Source: Pseudomonadota bacterium (GTDB taxonomy: Bacteria > Pseudomonadota > Gammaproteobacteria > Steroidobacterales > Steroidobacteraceae). From it: a stretch of DNA of 6,700 bases. Shown one piece after another: positions 1 to 5,990 of the stretch; position 1 is the stretch's first letter, and each line of letters starts with the position of its first letter. Location of the stretch: positions 1 through 6,700 of the forward strand of contig JAKADE010000156.1 of assembly GCA_021820785.1 (NCBI GenBank), read 5' to 3'. The position numbers and the translations under genes were made by a program. The notes beneath the pieces were generated by a model. It had not been told where the DNA came from. It was given only the letters and a program-made list of their open reading frames with translations, and made no database searches.

Positions 1-1617
1 GTGTGCGATCAGCACCGTGGTGGCCGCTCCCGCCATCGCACGCAGGCTGGCCAGGACCGCCTGCTCGGTCCGGCTGTCGAGCGCCGCAGTCGCCTCGTCA
101 AAGACATAGACGAGCGGGCGGCGCAGCGCCGCCCGCGCGATCGCAATCCGTTGACGCTCTCCACCCGAGAGCCGTACACCTCGCTCGCCGACGACCGTGT
201 CGTATCCGTCCGGCAGCGCGCCGACAAATTCCTCGAGCTGCGCAACGCGCGCCGCCTCGTGCACCTCGTCCCGGCTCGCCCGAGGCTTTGCGACCGCGAT
301 GTTGAATTCGATCGAGTCATCGAACAGCACGACGTCCTGAGGCACCACGGCGATCGCACTGCGCAGCGCCTGCGGCGCGATCCCGTTCAGCACGAATCCG
401 CCGAGGCGGATCTCCCCACTCTCCGGTTCGATCAGCCGCAGCAGCAGCCTCACGATGGAAGACTTCCCCGAGCCGCTCTGGCCGACGATACCGAGCGTCG
501 ATCCGGCTGCCGCCGTGAAGCTCACGGCCTCGAGCGCCGCCCGTTCGGGGGCGTAGCGCAGCGTCACCCGATCGAACTCCAGCGTCCCCTGCAGCGTATC
601 CGGCAGCGACGCACCGGCCGCCGGTTCCGGCGCGACCGCCAGCAGCGCCATCGCCTTCTCGAGCAGTGCTGCGCCCTGCGCAAACCCCTGCACGGCGAAG
701 CCGAGCATCTCGGCCGGCCGCACCAGCTGCAGCATGTAGGTATTGACGAGCACGAAGCCCCCGACCGTGAGGGAACGGGAGCGCACCGCATGCACCGCAC
801 AGATCAGCGTCGCCGCCAGAAACAGCGCGAACACCGCCGCCACCGCCAGCCCGTTGCGCGCATAGCGCCGATAGAAGTGCACCCAGGCCGCCTCGCTGCG
901 CTCGAGCGCCCGCCCGGCTTTGCCCGTCACGAGCCGCTCCGCTCCGAACGCCTTCACCGTCTCGAAATTCAGCAGCCCATCCGTCATGACGGCCCCTGCC
1001 GCAACCCGGGTCGCCGCCGCGTCGCGCGCGCTATCGTCGATGCGTCGCGCGGAACGCCCGAATACCACGGCGTAGCAGAGCGCCGCGCCGCAAAAGAGTA
1101 CGAGGAAGACCGGCTGGCGCAGTCGACCAAGCACATAGGCCGCAAGCAGCATCTCCGCGCACACCGGCAGCACGGTGAACACCAGGTGATGCAAAATCAG
1201 CCGCACCCCTTCGAGTCCGTTTTCGATGGTCTGGCTGACCGCACCGGTCTGTCGGGTGAGGTGATAGCGCAACGGCAGCCCCAGCACATGCGCGAACAGC
1301 CGTTCGTTGAGCGTCCGCAACACCCGCCGCTCCGCCCTGGCGTACCGCAGCGTGCGCAATTCCGCACTCGAGCGGCCGAGCCACTGGCTCACCGCATAGA
1401 GCCCCACGAGCACGCCGGCGCCGAGCGGAACGCGGCCCTCCCCACTCAGACCATCGATGATCCATTTCAACGCCAGAGGCGCCAGTGCGTTCATGGCAGC
1501 CCCGAACACAACCAGCAGCAGCACTTCCGTGAGCCGCAGCGCCACATACGGCGTCACCTCGCCACGCAGCAGCCCGACCGCCCGCCACCACAGGTGCCGG
1601 CGGGACTCGTAGGTCAC
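1..1617 (-). CDS. ABC transporter, fused permease and ATPase (3' end beyond window); putative lasso peptide exporter
   Basis: An inner-membrane ABC exporter half-transporter (TMD then NBD), expected to work as a homodimer. The first 539 residues are visible. Hydrophobic segments lie at about residues 20-45, 62-80, 140-187 and 256-310. The segment LPLRYHLTRQTGAVSQTIE (about 114-132) resembles the coupling region of Atm1/HMT-type exporters. The nucleotide-binding domain shows Walker A GQSGSGKSS (379-387), Q-loop VVPQD (424-428), signature LSGGERQ (483-489), Walker B LVYVFDEA (502-509), D-loop ALD (512-514) and the H-loop His as residue 539 at the window edge; perhaps 50 or more residues are missing. 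The GTG start at 1617 is chosen because it overlaps the stop of the upstream gene (GTGA), giving translational coupling. Its place beside a lasso cluster suggests the D (export/immunity) role, but it is transcribed away from A-B-C, so the substrate is inferred. Codon use is much GC-richer than in B and C. Confidence 0.93.
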   Translation of the reverse strand, partial: MTYESRRHLWWRAVGLLRGEVTPYVALRLTEVLLLVVFGAAMNALAPLALKWIIDGLSGEGRVPLGAGVLVGLYAVSQWLGRSSAELRTLRYARAERRVLRTLNERLFAHVLGLPLRYHLTRQTGAVSQTIENGLEGVRLILHHLVFTVLPVCAEMLLAAYVLGRLRQPVFLVLFCGAALCYAVVFGRSARRIDDSARDAAATRVAAGAVMTDGLLNFETVKAFGAERLVTGKAGRALERSEAAWVHFYRRYARNGLAVAAVFALFLAATLICAVHAVRSRSLTVGGFVLVNTYMLQLVRPAEMLGFAVQGFAQGAALLEKAMALLAVAPEPAAGASLPDTLQGTLEFDRVTLRYAPERAALEAVSFTAAAGSTLGIVGQSGSGKSSIVRLLLRLIEPESGEIRLGGFVLNGIAPQALRSAIAVVPQDVVLFDDSIEFNIAVAKPRASRDEVHEAARVAQLEEFVGALPDGYDTVVGERGVRLSGGERQRIAIARAALRRPLVYVFDEATAALDSRTEQAVLASLRAMAGAATTVLIAH

Positions 1618-2648
1618 CGGCCGCCCTTGGTCCGCCCGGGATCGTGCGGGTCAGTGCTCTCGGCCCCATCCGCCTCGCCGTCCGTCCCGTTCTTTTCCGG
1701 GTCCTCCTTGCCCTCCTTCGCCGCGGTATCCCGCGCAGTCGATTCGGCCTCGCGCCGCGCTCGAACTTCCGCCAGAATCGCCTCGGCCGCAGTCATTAGC
1801 CCGCGCGGGTCGCGCGCCCGCAGCGTCAACACAGTGCCCTGCAGAGAGCTCTCATCCCGGGCGAGCAACTCGCCAATGGACTTCAGCGCCACACCGCATC
1901 GCACGGCGACCAACGTAACCAGCGCTCGGGCCCGGCAGACCCGGCGCACCCGGGACCGCTCCGCCATCTGTTCGGCCGGAAGCTCGCAATACCGCGCCAC
2001 GAACCAGATGACAGACCGCAGCAGCGCCAGCTGCTGCCGTTTGCGCACGGCACGGGCCTGAACGAACACCTCGCGAATCCCCGGTACTGCACCACCCGGG
2101 GACGCAAAGGCCCGCGCCAATTCACTCTCGATGCCCCGGGCTCTCAACAGCCGGTACTCGCGCACCGCACCCGGTCCGCGTCCGAGCTGCTCGAGCACCG
2201 CGCGACTATCGAGCCAGGCAACCCGTCCCGGCTCTTGATAGGCCGCATCCCCGGTCCAGCCCGCTCCGATCAGCGGACGGTGCAGCCACAGCACGAACTC
2301 CGTTCGAAATGCGTCGCGAACCCGGAAGGTCCGCAGCCGCTTGAACACCGGGCCCGTACTGCCCCGTGATCGATTGAAATGCAGTGCATAGGGCACGGTG
2401 ACGTAGCGGAACATGCGTCCGATCGGAACTTGCGCCGCTTCAATCGCGAACTCTACACGGTCCGCTTCGCAGCGACAGGCGAACACCCGCCCGCCGCACC
2501 AGAACAGCATCGAATCGATGCTCTCCGTCATCTTGCGCCAATCGACCTCGTCCCGGACAAGCGGACCGGAACGACAGCCGCGCAGAATGACGTGTAACAG
2601 CGCTGACGACCGATGATCCGATCCCAACTGAGCGCGCCTAGCCCTCAT
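1614..2648 (-). CDS. RAYT/Y1-transposase-like protein with degenerate HUH motif and DnaA-C-like C-terminal domain
   Basis: A 344-aa protein. Its N-terminal half (about 15-135) follows the pattern of REP-associated tyrosine transposases (Y1_Tnp): LLHVILRG near 17-24, then YALHFNRSRGSTGPVF (87-102) with the candidate Tyr87, and a WLHRPLIGAGW segment (121-131) like the family's 'YIHLNPLRAG'. The expected metal-binding 'MPNHxH' is replaced by CRCEADRVEF (58-67) with no histidines, so DNA nicking is unlikely. Residues about 209-278 look like the helix-turn-helix (DnaA C-terminal-like) domain found in longer members of this group. The tail after about 290 is highly charged and low-complexity. The ATG at 2648 has a strong Shine-Dalgarno sequence (GGGGAGGG) 4 nt upstream. 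The stop overlaps the GTG of the ABC transporter, so the two form an operon. It is probably domesticated, perhaps a DNA-binding regulator; that role is inference. Confidence 0.75.
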   Translation of the reverse strand: MRARRAQLGSDHRSSALLHVILRGCRSGPLVRDEVDWRKMTESIDSMLFWCGGRVFACRCEADRVEFAIEAAQVPIGRMFRYVTVPYALHFNRSRGSTGPVFKRLRTFRVRDAFRTEFVLWLHRPLIGAGWTGDAAYQEPGRVAWLDSRAVLEQLGRGPGAVREYRLLRARGIESELARAFASPGGAVPGIREVFVQARAVRKRQQLALLRSVIWFVARYCELPAEQMAERSRVRRVCRARALVTLVAVRCGVALKSIGELLARDESSLQGTVLTLRARDPRGLMTAAEAILAEVRARREAESTARDTAAKEGKEDPEKNGTDGEADGAESTDPHDPGRTKGGR

Positions 2649-2652
2649 GCCG

Positions 2653-2660
2653 CCCTCCCC
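2653..2660 (-). promoter_or_regulatory. Shine-Dalgarno of the RAYT-like gene
   Basis: On the minus strand the sequence reads GGGGAGGG followed by GCGG and then the ATG at 2648. This strong purine-rich site fixes the start of the RAYT-like gene. The downstream transporter has no clear site of its own and appears to depend on coupling. Confidence 0.65.
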
Positions 2661-3131
2661 TTTCGCGCGCCCCGTCCAATCTCAGGCCGATCGTGTGCGC
2701 GCACTCCGACAACTTCCTCTTCGCCGAACATCTGTCACCAACACCGACAGACGACGACCGCCTCTCAACAAAAAAATACGTTACTCCGACACTTCGCACG
2801 ATGCAACACCGCTCCCCGCAGTTAGTTTTGTCTGTTGCCTTCCACTCGGCGCTCGAACCGCACGGACCTCTCCAATCCCCAACCTTCGCACCCGCAACCG
2901 CCGAATTTTCCCCAACTTTTCCCAACCTGCCGCGCTCGAACCGAAACTCGGAAGCACCTGCGCATCGGTCAAAATCTGTTGGTTATAGTCATCAAGATTG
3001 GGCGTTTTTTGCCGAGTGCCGCTCATCAACGAGACCCATAAGTCCCTGAATACTCACGACAAATATTTTTTGGCGGCCGCAAAACCGCATCACCCCGACT
3101 GCGCGGCTCCTTCTGCGACCCGCACCGTCCT

Positions 3132-3165
3132 GGGACGAACTCGTTGATGGCAGGGACGAACTCGT
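3132..3165 (+). repeat. Pair of 13-bp direct repeats, 21-bp period, operator-like
   Basis: GGGACGAACTCGT occurs exactly at 3132-3144 and again at 3153-3165. Similarity runs a little further (TGATG after the first, CAATT after the second). The 21-bp period equals two helical turns, so both copies face the same side of the DNA. Each copy contains a small dyad, ACGA-N2-TCGT. A further inverted partial copy, CATCAACGAG, is at 3024-3033, matching the reverse complement of 3140-3149. The pair ends 11 bp before a TTGACA box and about 115 bp before the precursor start, a sensible place for a transcription-factor site. The bound protein is unknown. Confidence 0.6.
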
Positions 3166-3176
3166 CAATTCGCCTC

Positions 3177-3208
3177 TTGACAAACCGCGCTTCTAGGAAT
3201 TGCGTAAT
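3177..3208 (+). promoter_or_regulatory. Candidate promoter of the lasso operon
   Basis: A perfect -35 box TTGACA lies at 3177-3182. No good -10 box sits at the ideal distance; the best nearby is CGTAAT (3203-3208, 20-bp spacer, 4 of 6 matches). A perfect -35 with a poor -10 suits an activated promoter, and the tandem repeats immediately upstream fit that idea. The call rests mainly on the -35 box and its position. Confidence 0.3.
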
Positions 3209-3267
3209 CACGTCACCAAAGACTCGGCGCCGGTCCGCGAGTGATACGACAGTCCATTCACGCAATG

Positions 3268-3273
3268 AGGAGA
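3268..3273 (+). promoter_or_regulatory. Shine-Dalgarno of the lasso precursor gene
   Basis: AGGAGA lies 6 nt before the ATG at 3280. It decides the start: the other in-frame ATG, at 3265, lies directly in front of this site and has no purine-rich sequence of its own upstream. Confidence 0.75.
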
Positions 3274-3279
3274 ACGACC

Positions 3280-3372
3280 ATGCAGTACTTGGGCAATGTC
3301 TCGAAGGAGACAAAGGGAATCGTCGGCCGGTACCCCGAAGGCAATCTGCAGTTCGGGGCGGAACAGCCGTAA
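3280..3372 (+). CDS. Lasso peptide precursor (A peptide), 30 aa
   Basis: This small gene has a strong Shine-Dalgarno sequence and lies directly before the B and C genes. The translation splits into leader MQYLGNVSKETK (12 aa) and core GIVGRYPEGNLQFGAEQP (18 aa). Thr11 is at leader position -2, the residue conserved in lasso leaders, and the cut Thr-Lys/Gly is identical to that of microcin J25. Core Gly1 and Glu8 are correctly spaced for an 8-residue macrolactam ring, and the ring pattern GxxGxxPE matches microcin J25. The tail is 10 residues; Leu11, Gln12, Phe13 and Gln17 are possible plugs (inference). There is no cysteine, so this would be a class II lasso peptide. The leader is unusually short; starting at ATG 3265 would lengthen it only to 17 aa. 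An in-frame TAA at 3205-3207 rules out anything much longer. The gene was found by its position and motif, not by similarity to a known precursor. Confidence 0.87.
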   Translation: MQYLGNVSKETKGIVGRYPEGNLQFGAEQP

Positions 3373-3379
3373 CGGAACC

Positions 3380-3409
3380 GGCGGTGCGCGGCAGCTGCCG
3401 CGCACCGCC
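3380..3409 (+). promoter_or_regulatory. Perfect 30-bp palindrome / RNA hairpin between precursor and B gene
   Basis: The left arm GGCGGTGCGCGGCAG (3380-3394) is the exact reverse complement of the right arm CTGCCGCGCACCGCC (3395-3409). The RNA would form a GC-rich stem of up to 13 bp with an AGCU tetraloop, starting 7 nt after the precursor stop codon. No T-run follows (TTACCCCC), so it is not a standard intrinsic terminator. Such a hairpin could protect the 3' end of a short precursor transcript or partly halt transcription, so that substrate is made in excess over enzymes. Hairpins between the precursor and maturation genes are known in other proteobacterial lasso operons. Confidence 0.8.
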
Positions 3410-3446
3410 TTACCCCCGCAGTTCGCTCTCCCCGGCAGACACTCCG

Positions 3447-4151
3447 ATGTATGAGCTCGCCCCTTACGTATTTGCGTGTGAAACCGGTCGTAACTTCATG
3501 TTCCTCGATCTGCAAAGAGATCGATATCTAGCCGTGCCACGAGCGCGACTGGCCGGACTACATACTCAGATACGCGGCTGGGACCTCGGACACGACATTT
3601 CAGATCGCCAGGACCCCCGAACCGCGCAACCAGGCCTTGCGGATGAATTAGTCGCAGCTGGGATTCTTCGACCTTGCGAACCCGAAATCGCTGTCTCGCA
3701 ACCCCCACTATCAGCGCCCGAGCAGGATTCAAAGGTCTACACGAACTTTCTCTTGAATCCCTCGCCAGCGCCTGACCATGCCCGGGTGCTCTCCTCGTTG
3801 CTCTGGGCCGACTACGCTCTGCGCAACCGAACGCTCTTTGAAATTGTCACTGGCATCACGAGTCTCAGAACGAGCAAATGCAGAACAGCTCCACGCCCAA
3901 CACTCGCGCTCGTAGAGCGGACTGTTGAACGATTTCTACTTTCAAGGCCGTGGTATCCGCGCAATTACCTGTGCCTCTTCGACTCTCTTGCATTACTTCG
4001 TTATCTCGCTCTGAATAGAATCGCAGCGAACTTAATCTTCGGAGTACGGGAAGACCCATTCGCCGCGCACTGCTGGCTGCAATACGGCACCGTCGTCATT
4101 AACGACCACCTAGATCGAGCTCGCGTTTACTCACCCATCATGTCCGTGTGA
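3447..4151 (+). CDS. Lasso peptide B protein: RRE domain fused to transglutaminase-like leader peptidase (McjB-like)
   Basis: A 234-aa protein that binds the leader and removes it before cyclisation. The N-terminal part (about 1-75) has the PqqD-like RRE pattern, with VFACETGRNFMFLDLQRDRY (8-27) forming the beta-strands that would hold the leader. The C-terminal part (about 95-234) is the Transglut_core3 cysteine protease: Cys176 in YLCLFDSLALLRYL, His208 in PFAAHCWLQYG and Asp220 in VINDHLD form the expected triad, and the sequence ends with the family-typical RVYSPIMSV. The ATG at 3447 is chosen because MYELAPYVFAC starts exactly where homologues start, although no good ribosome site precedes it. 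The open frame extends upstream to 3144, but that stretch crosses the precursor gene and the hairpin. C follows after 9 nt. It is a single-chain form, unlike the split B1/B2 proteins of actinobacteria and firmicutes. Confidence 0.93.
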   Translation: MYELAPYVFACETGRNFMFLDLQRDRYLAVPRARLAGLHTQIRGWDLGHDISDRQDPRTAQPGLADELVAAGILRPCEPEIAVSQPPLSAPEQDSKVYTNFLLNPSPAPDHARVLSSLLWADYALRNRTLFEIVTGITSLRTSKCRTAPRPTLALVERTVERFLLSRPWYPRNYLCLFDSLALLRYLALNRIAANLIFGVREDPFAAHCWLQYGTVVINDHLDRARVYSPIMSV

Positions 4152-4160
4152 GCGTCTGCT

Positions 4161-5990
4161 ATGGACTTCCCGTACGTCGTAGCCCTATGGAATCCATTCG
4201 ATCATCAGCAGTCCGCAGCCGCGACACATCTGCTCTCGACTTTCACCGCGCCCCCTCTGTACAAATCCGATTTCCGGCCGGGACTTGCGATGTACACGGG
4301 TACGCCATCCGCACCATATTCGGACTGTATTTACCTACCCGATGGCGCCGGCATGATCCTGGGAACCCTATTCGATCGGCATACCAATCTTCGCGTCACC
4401 GCGAGAACGCTCCTATCGGATCGCGCATTGTGCAGAGATCATCGAAGCATCATTGGGGAATTGACCCGTAACTATTGGGGAACCTATGTAACTTTTCTCT
4501 CTGATTCTCATACCGGCGAATGGACCGCAGCTCGCGACTGCTCCGGGATGATCCCCTGTTACTACACAACAATTGACGGAATCACCTTTTTGACCTCTGA
4601 CGTCCGAAACATTCTTAGTCCGTCTCACTGGACACGTGAGTCCGGACCGCCCCTCTCAGTGCGCTTGAATTGGGACTATCTCGCGCTCTTCCTCTCGTAC
4701 AGTCAAATGCAAATACGAGCAACCGCACTGAAAGATGTTTACGAACTATTGGCTGGCGAATTTATACATAACAGGCAGCCTCAGCTAGCAGTAGATATGG
4801 CATGGCATCCCGCAGCATTTGCCGACTCTCATGCAGCAGTTTCAATTGAGAATTATAGCGCGAGGCTTCACGACACAGCACAGACCTGTATGGATGCATG
4901 GGCCAGAACGCACGCCTGGGTCCTACTCAATCTCTCCGGCGGCTTCGATTCATCTCTAGTGCTTGCGTTACTCACGCAGTCCAGATTTCGTCCGAATACC
5001 GTCTGCATCAATAGATTCTCGTCTGGCCCCGCCGAAGATGAACGACGGTATGCAAGATTAATGGCACATTCCAAGAATGTTCCACTCATCGAGTACCCCT
5101 GGGCACTCTCATCTCAATCTCTAGACGCAACATGCTTGACGTACCCCTACGGGGCAAAACCCACACTTCAAGGGTTGCTTGAACCACTAGACGATCACTT
5201 CTTCTCGGCCTTGCAGTCGGCCCATCCGTTTGACGCAATATGGACCGGAGAGGGTGGCGACCATTTATTTTTTTCCCTCCCTACGCCGCATATCGTAGCC
5301 GAGTCGATGCGGCTCCAAATACGCCACCGGCGATTACTCAGTACGCTGTACGGAGCCTCCCGAATCACAGGAAATTCGATCCCCTATCTTCTCTACACTG
5401 CACTTCTTGAGATATTCGCCCCAACTACTAATTTGCCCACCGCACGTGCCGAGCAAAATCCGTTCGTCGCGAATCACCAGATGGCCGCCGATGTCGCGCC
5501 AAATCCACCACTACACCCCTGGACGCATGGATTGCGAGGAGTTCCGTACGCAAAGCGGCTGCAGATAGCGTTGCTCGCAGAAGTAATCCATAGGCAACGG
5601 CCTCTACCGGGAACCCAGGGCCGAAAAGAGCTCGCCCCCCTTTTGTCACAGCCACTTCTCGAACTGTGTCTCGAAACCCCCACCTTCGTTCTACAGTGCG
5701 ACGGGCGAACGCGAGGTCTGGCACGGAGAACGTTCGCAGGTGAACTGCCACCACAAATCACCGGTCGCGAGGTCAAGGGGCAAACCGCCCACGTCATCGT
5801 TGGACTCCTCGATAGAAGCCGCAGATTCCTCACTGATACTCTCCTGGATGGCGCCCTTGCGGGTCATGGACTTCTCAACCGCGCAGTCCTCTCAACCGTA
5901 CTCCGCGAGGACATTTCTCTACGTCTGGATGTCCTCTTCCCATTGAGTGCACTTACGGCAGCAGAGGCCTGGGCTCGCTCGTGGCATTGA
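4161..5990 (+). CDS. Lasso cyclase (C protein), asparagine synthetase B-like (McjC-like)
   Basis: A 609-aa ATP-dependent lasso peptide macrolactam synthetase. It adenylates the side chain of the ring acceptor, here core Glu8, and joins it to the Gly1 amine. The N-terminal domain (about 1-210) is the glutaminase-like fold, with RNYWGTYVTFLSD (103-115) and RDCSGMIPCYY (125-135). It has no Cys2 nucleophile after Met (it begins MDFPYV), as expected for a cyclase that uses no glutamine. The synthetase domain has the PP-loop LSGGFDSS (258-265) for pyrophosphate/ATP, GEGGDHLF (363-370), and a C-terminal segment with QPLLELCLETP and TGREVKG typical of the family. It lies 9 nt after B and so is co-transcribed. 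Its last 38 bp overlap the convergent hydrolase gene. Codon use is visibly more AT-rich than in the transporter: 4741-4800 is 45% GC by count, against 73% for bases 1-60. Confidence 0.95.
   Translation: MDFPYVVALWNPFDHQQSAAATHLLSTFTAPPLYKSDFRPGLAMYTGTPSAPYSDCIYLPDGAGMILGTLFDRHTNLRVTARTLLSDRALCRDHRSIIGELTRNYWGTYVTFLSDSHTGEWTAARDCSGMIPCYYTTIDGITFLTSDVRNILSPSHWTRESGPPLSVRLNWDYLALFLSYSQMQIRATALKDVYELLAGEFIHNRQPQLAVDMAWHPAAFADSHAAVSIENYSARLHDTAQTCMDAWARTHAWVLLNLSGGFDSSLVLALLTQSRFRPNTVCINRFSSGPAEDERRYARLMAHSKNVPLIEYPWALSSQSLDATCLTYPYGAKPTLQGLLEPLDDHFFSALQSAHPFDAIWTGEGGDHLFFSLPTPHIVAESMRLQIRHRRLLSTLYGASRITGNSIPYLLYTALLEIFAPTTNLPTARAEQNPFVANHQMAADVAPNPPLHPWTHGLRGVPYAKRLQIALLAEVIHRQRPLPGTQGRKELAPLLSQPLLELCLETPTFVLQCDGRTRGLARRTFAGELPPQITGREVKGQTAHVIVGLLDRSRRFLTDTLLDGALAGHGLLNRAVLSTVLREDISLRLDVLFPLSALTAAEAWARSWH

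Larger units (their letters stand above)
2649..3279. other. Divergent non-coding control region between the transporter operon and the lasso operon
   Basis: About 630 bp separate the two divergent operons. I see no convincing gene here: the open frames present have low-complexity translations with no recognisable motif. The left part (2700-2960) is C-rich on the plus strand, with runs such as CCCCAACTTTTCCCAACC. The right part holds A/T tracts (GTTTTTTG near 3004, AATATTTTTTGG near 3061), a NotI-type GCGGCCGC palindrome near 3074, the 13-bp direct repeats (3132-3165) and a TTGACA box (3177). Both operon promoters must lie here or further upstream. I cannot place the minus-strand promoter with confidence. 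Confidence 0.6.

Noticed and set aside
1031..1669. A 212-codon minus-strand frame overlapping the transporter start
   Set aside because: It is out of frame with the transporter, whose membrane segments and NBD motifs continue in frame from GTG 1617; the translation here is Ala/Arg/Gly-rich and featureless.
1..2061. A very long open frame on the plus strand (686 codons)
   Set aside because: It is antisense to the ABC transporter and part of the RAYT-like gene, which have clear motifs. Its translation is Arg/His/Gln-rich without any domain, as expected for a shadow frame in GC-rich DNA.
2984..2989. TATAGT box as a -10 promoter element on the plus strand
   Set aside because: It matches 5 of 6 -10 positions, but no TTG-containing -35 lies 16-18 bp upstream, and it would leave about 290 bp of untranslated leader before the precursor.
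2647..3049. Small plus-strand frames of 95-120 codons in the divergent region
   Set aside because: They overlap one another in different frames, are Pro/Ser/Arg-rich with no domain or good ribosome site, and none shows a Thr-x-Gly plus Asp/Glu at 7-9 pattern of a second lasso precursor.
3265..3279. In-frame ATG at 3265 as the start of the precursor
   Set aside because: It has no Shine-Dalgarno sequence upstream, while AGGAGA lies between it and the ATG at 3280 at ideal spacing. It would add only MRRTT, so a short-leader conclusion holds either way.
3380..3415. Intrinsic transcription terminator after the precursor
   Set aside because: The stem is perfect but is followed by TTACCCCC rather than a T-run, so full rho-independent termination is not supported; it is listed as a regulatory hairpin instead.
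3144..3446. N-terminal extension of the B protein to an upstream start
   Set aside because: The extension would run through the precursor gene and the palindrome and would add about 100 residues of no known domain. The family-typical start is MYELAPYVFAC at 3447.
5428..5833. Minus-strand frames inside the cyclase gene
   Set aside because: They are shadows of the cyclase coding sequence and have no recognisable domain.
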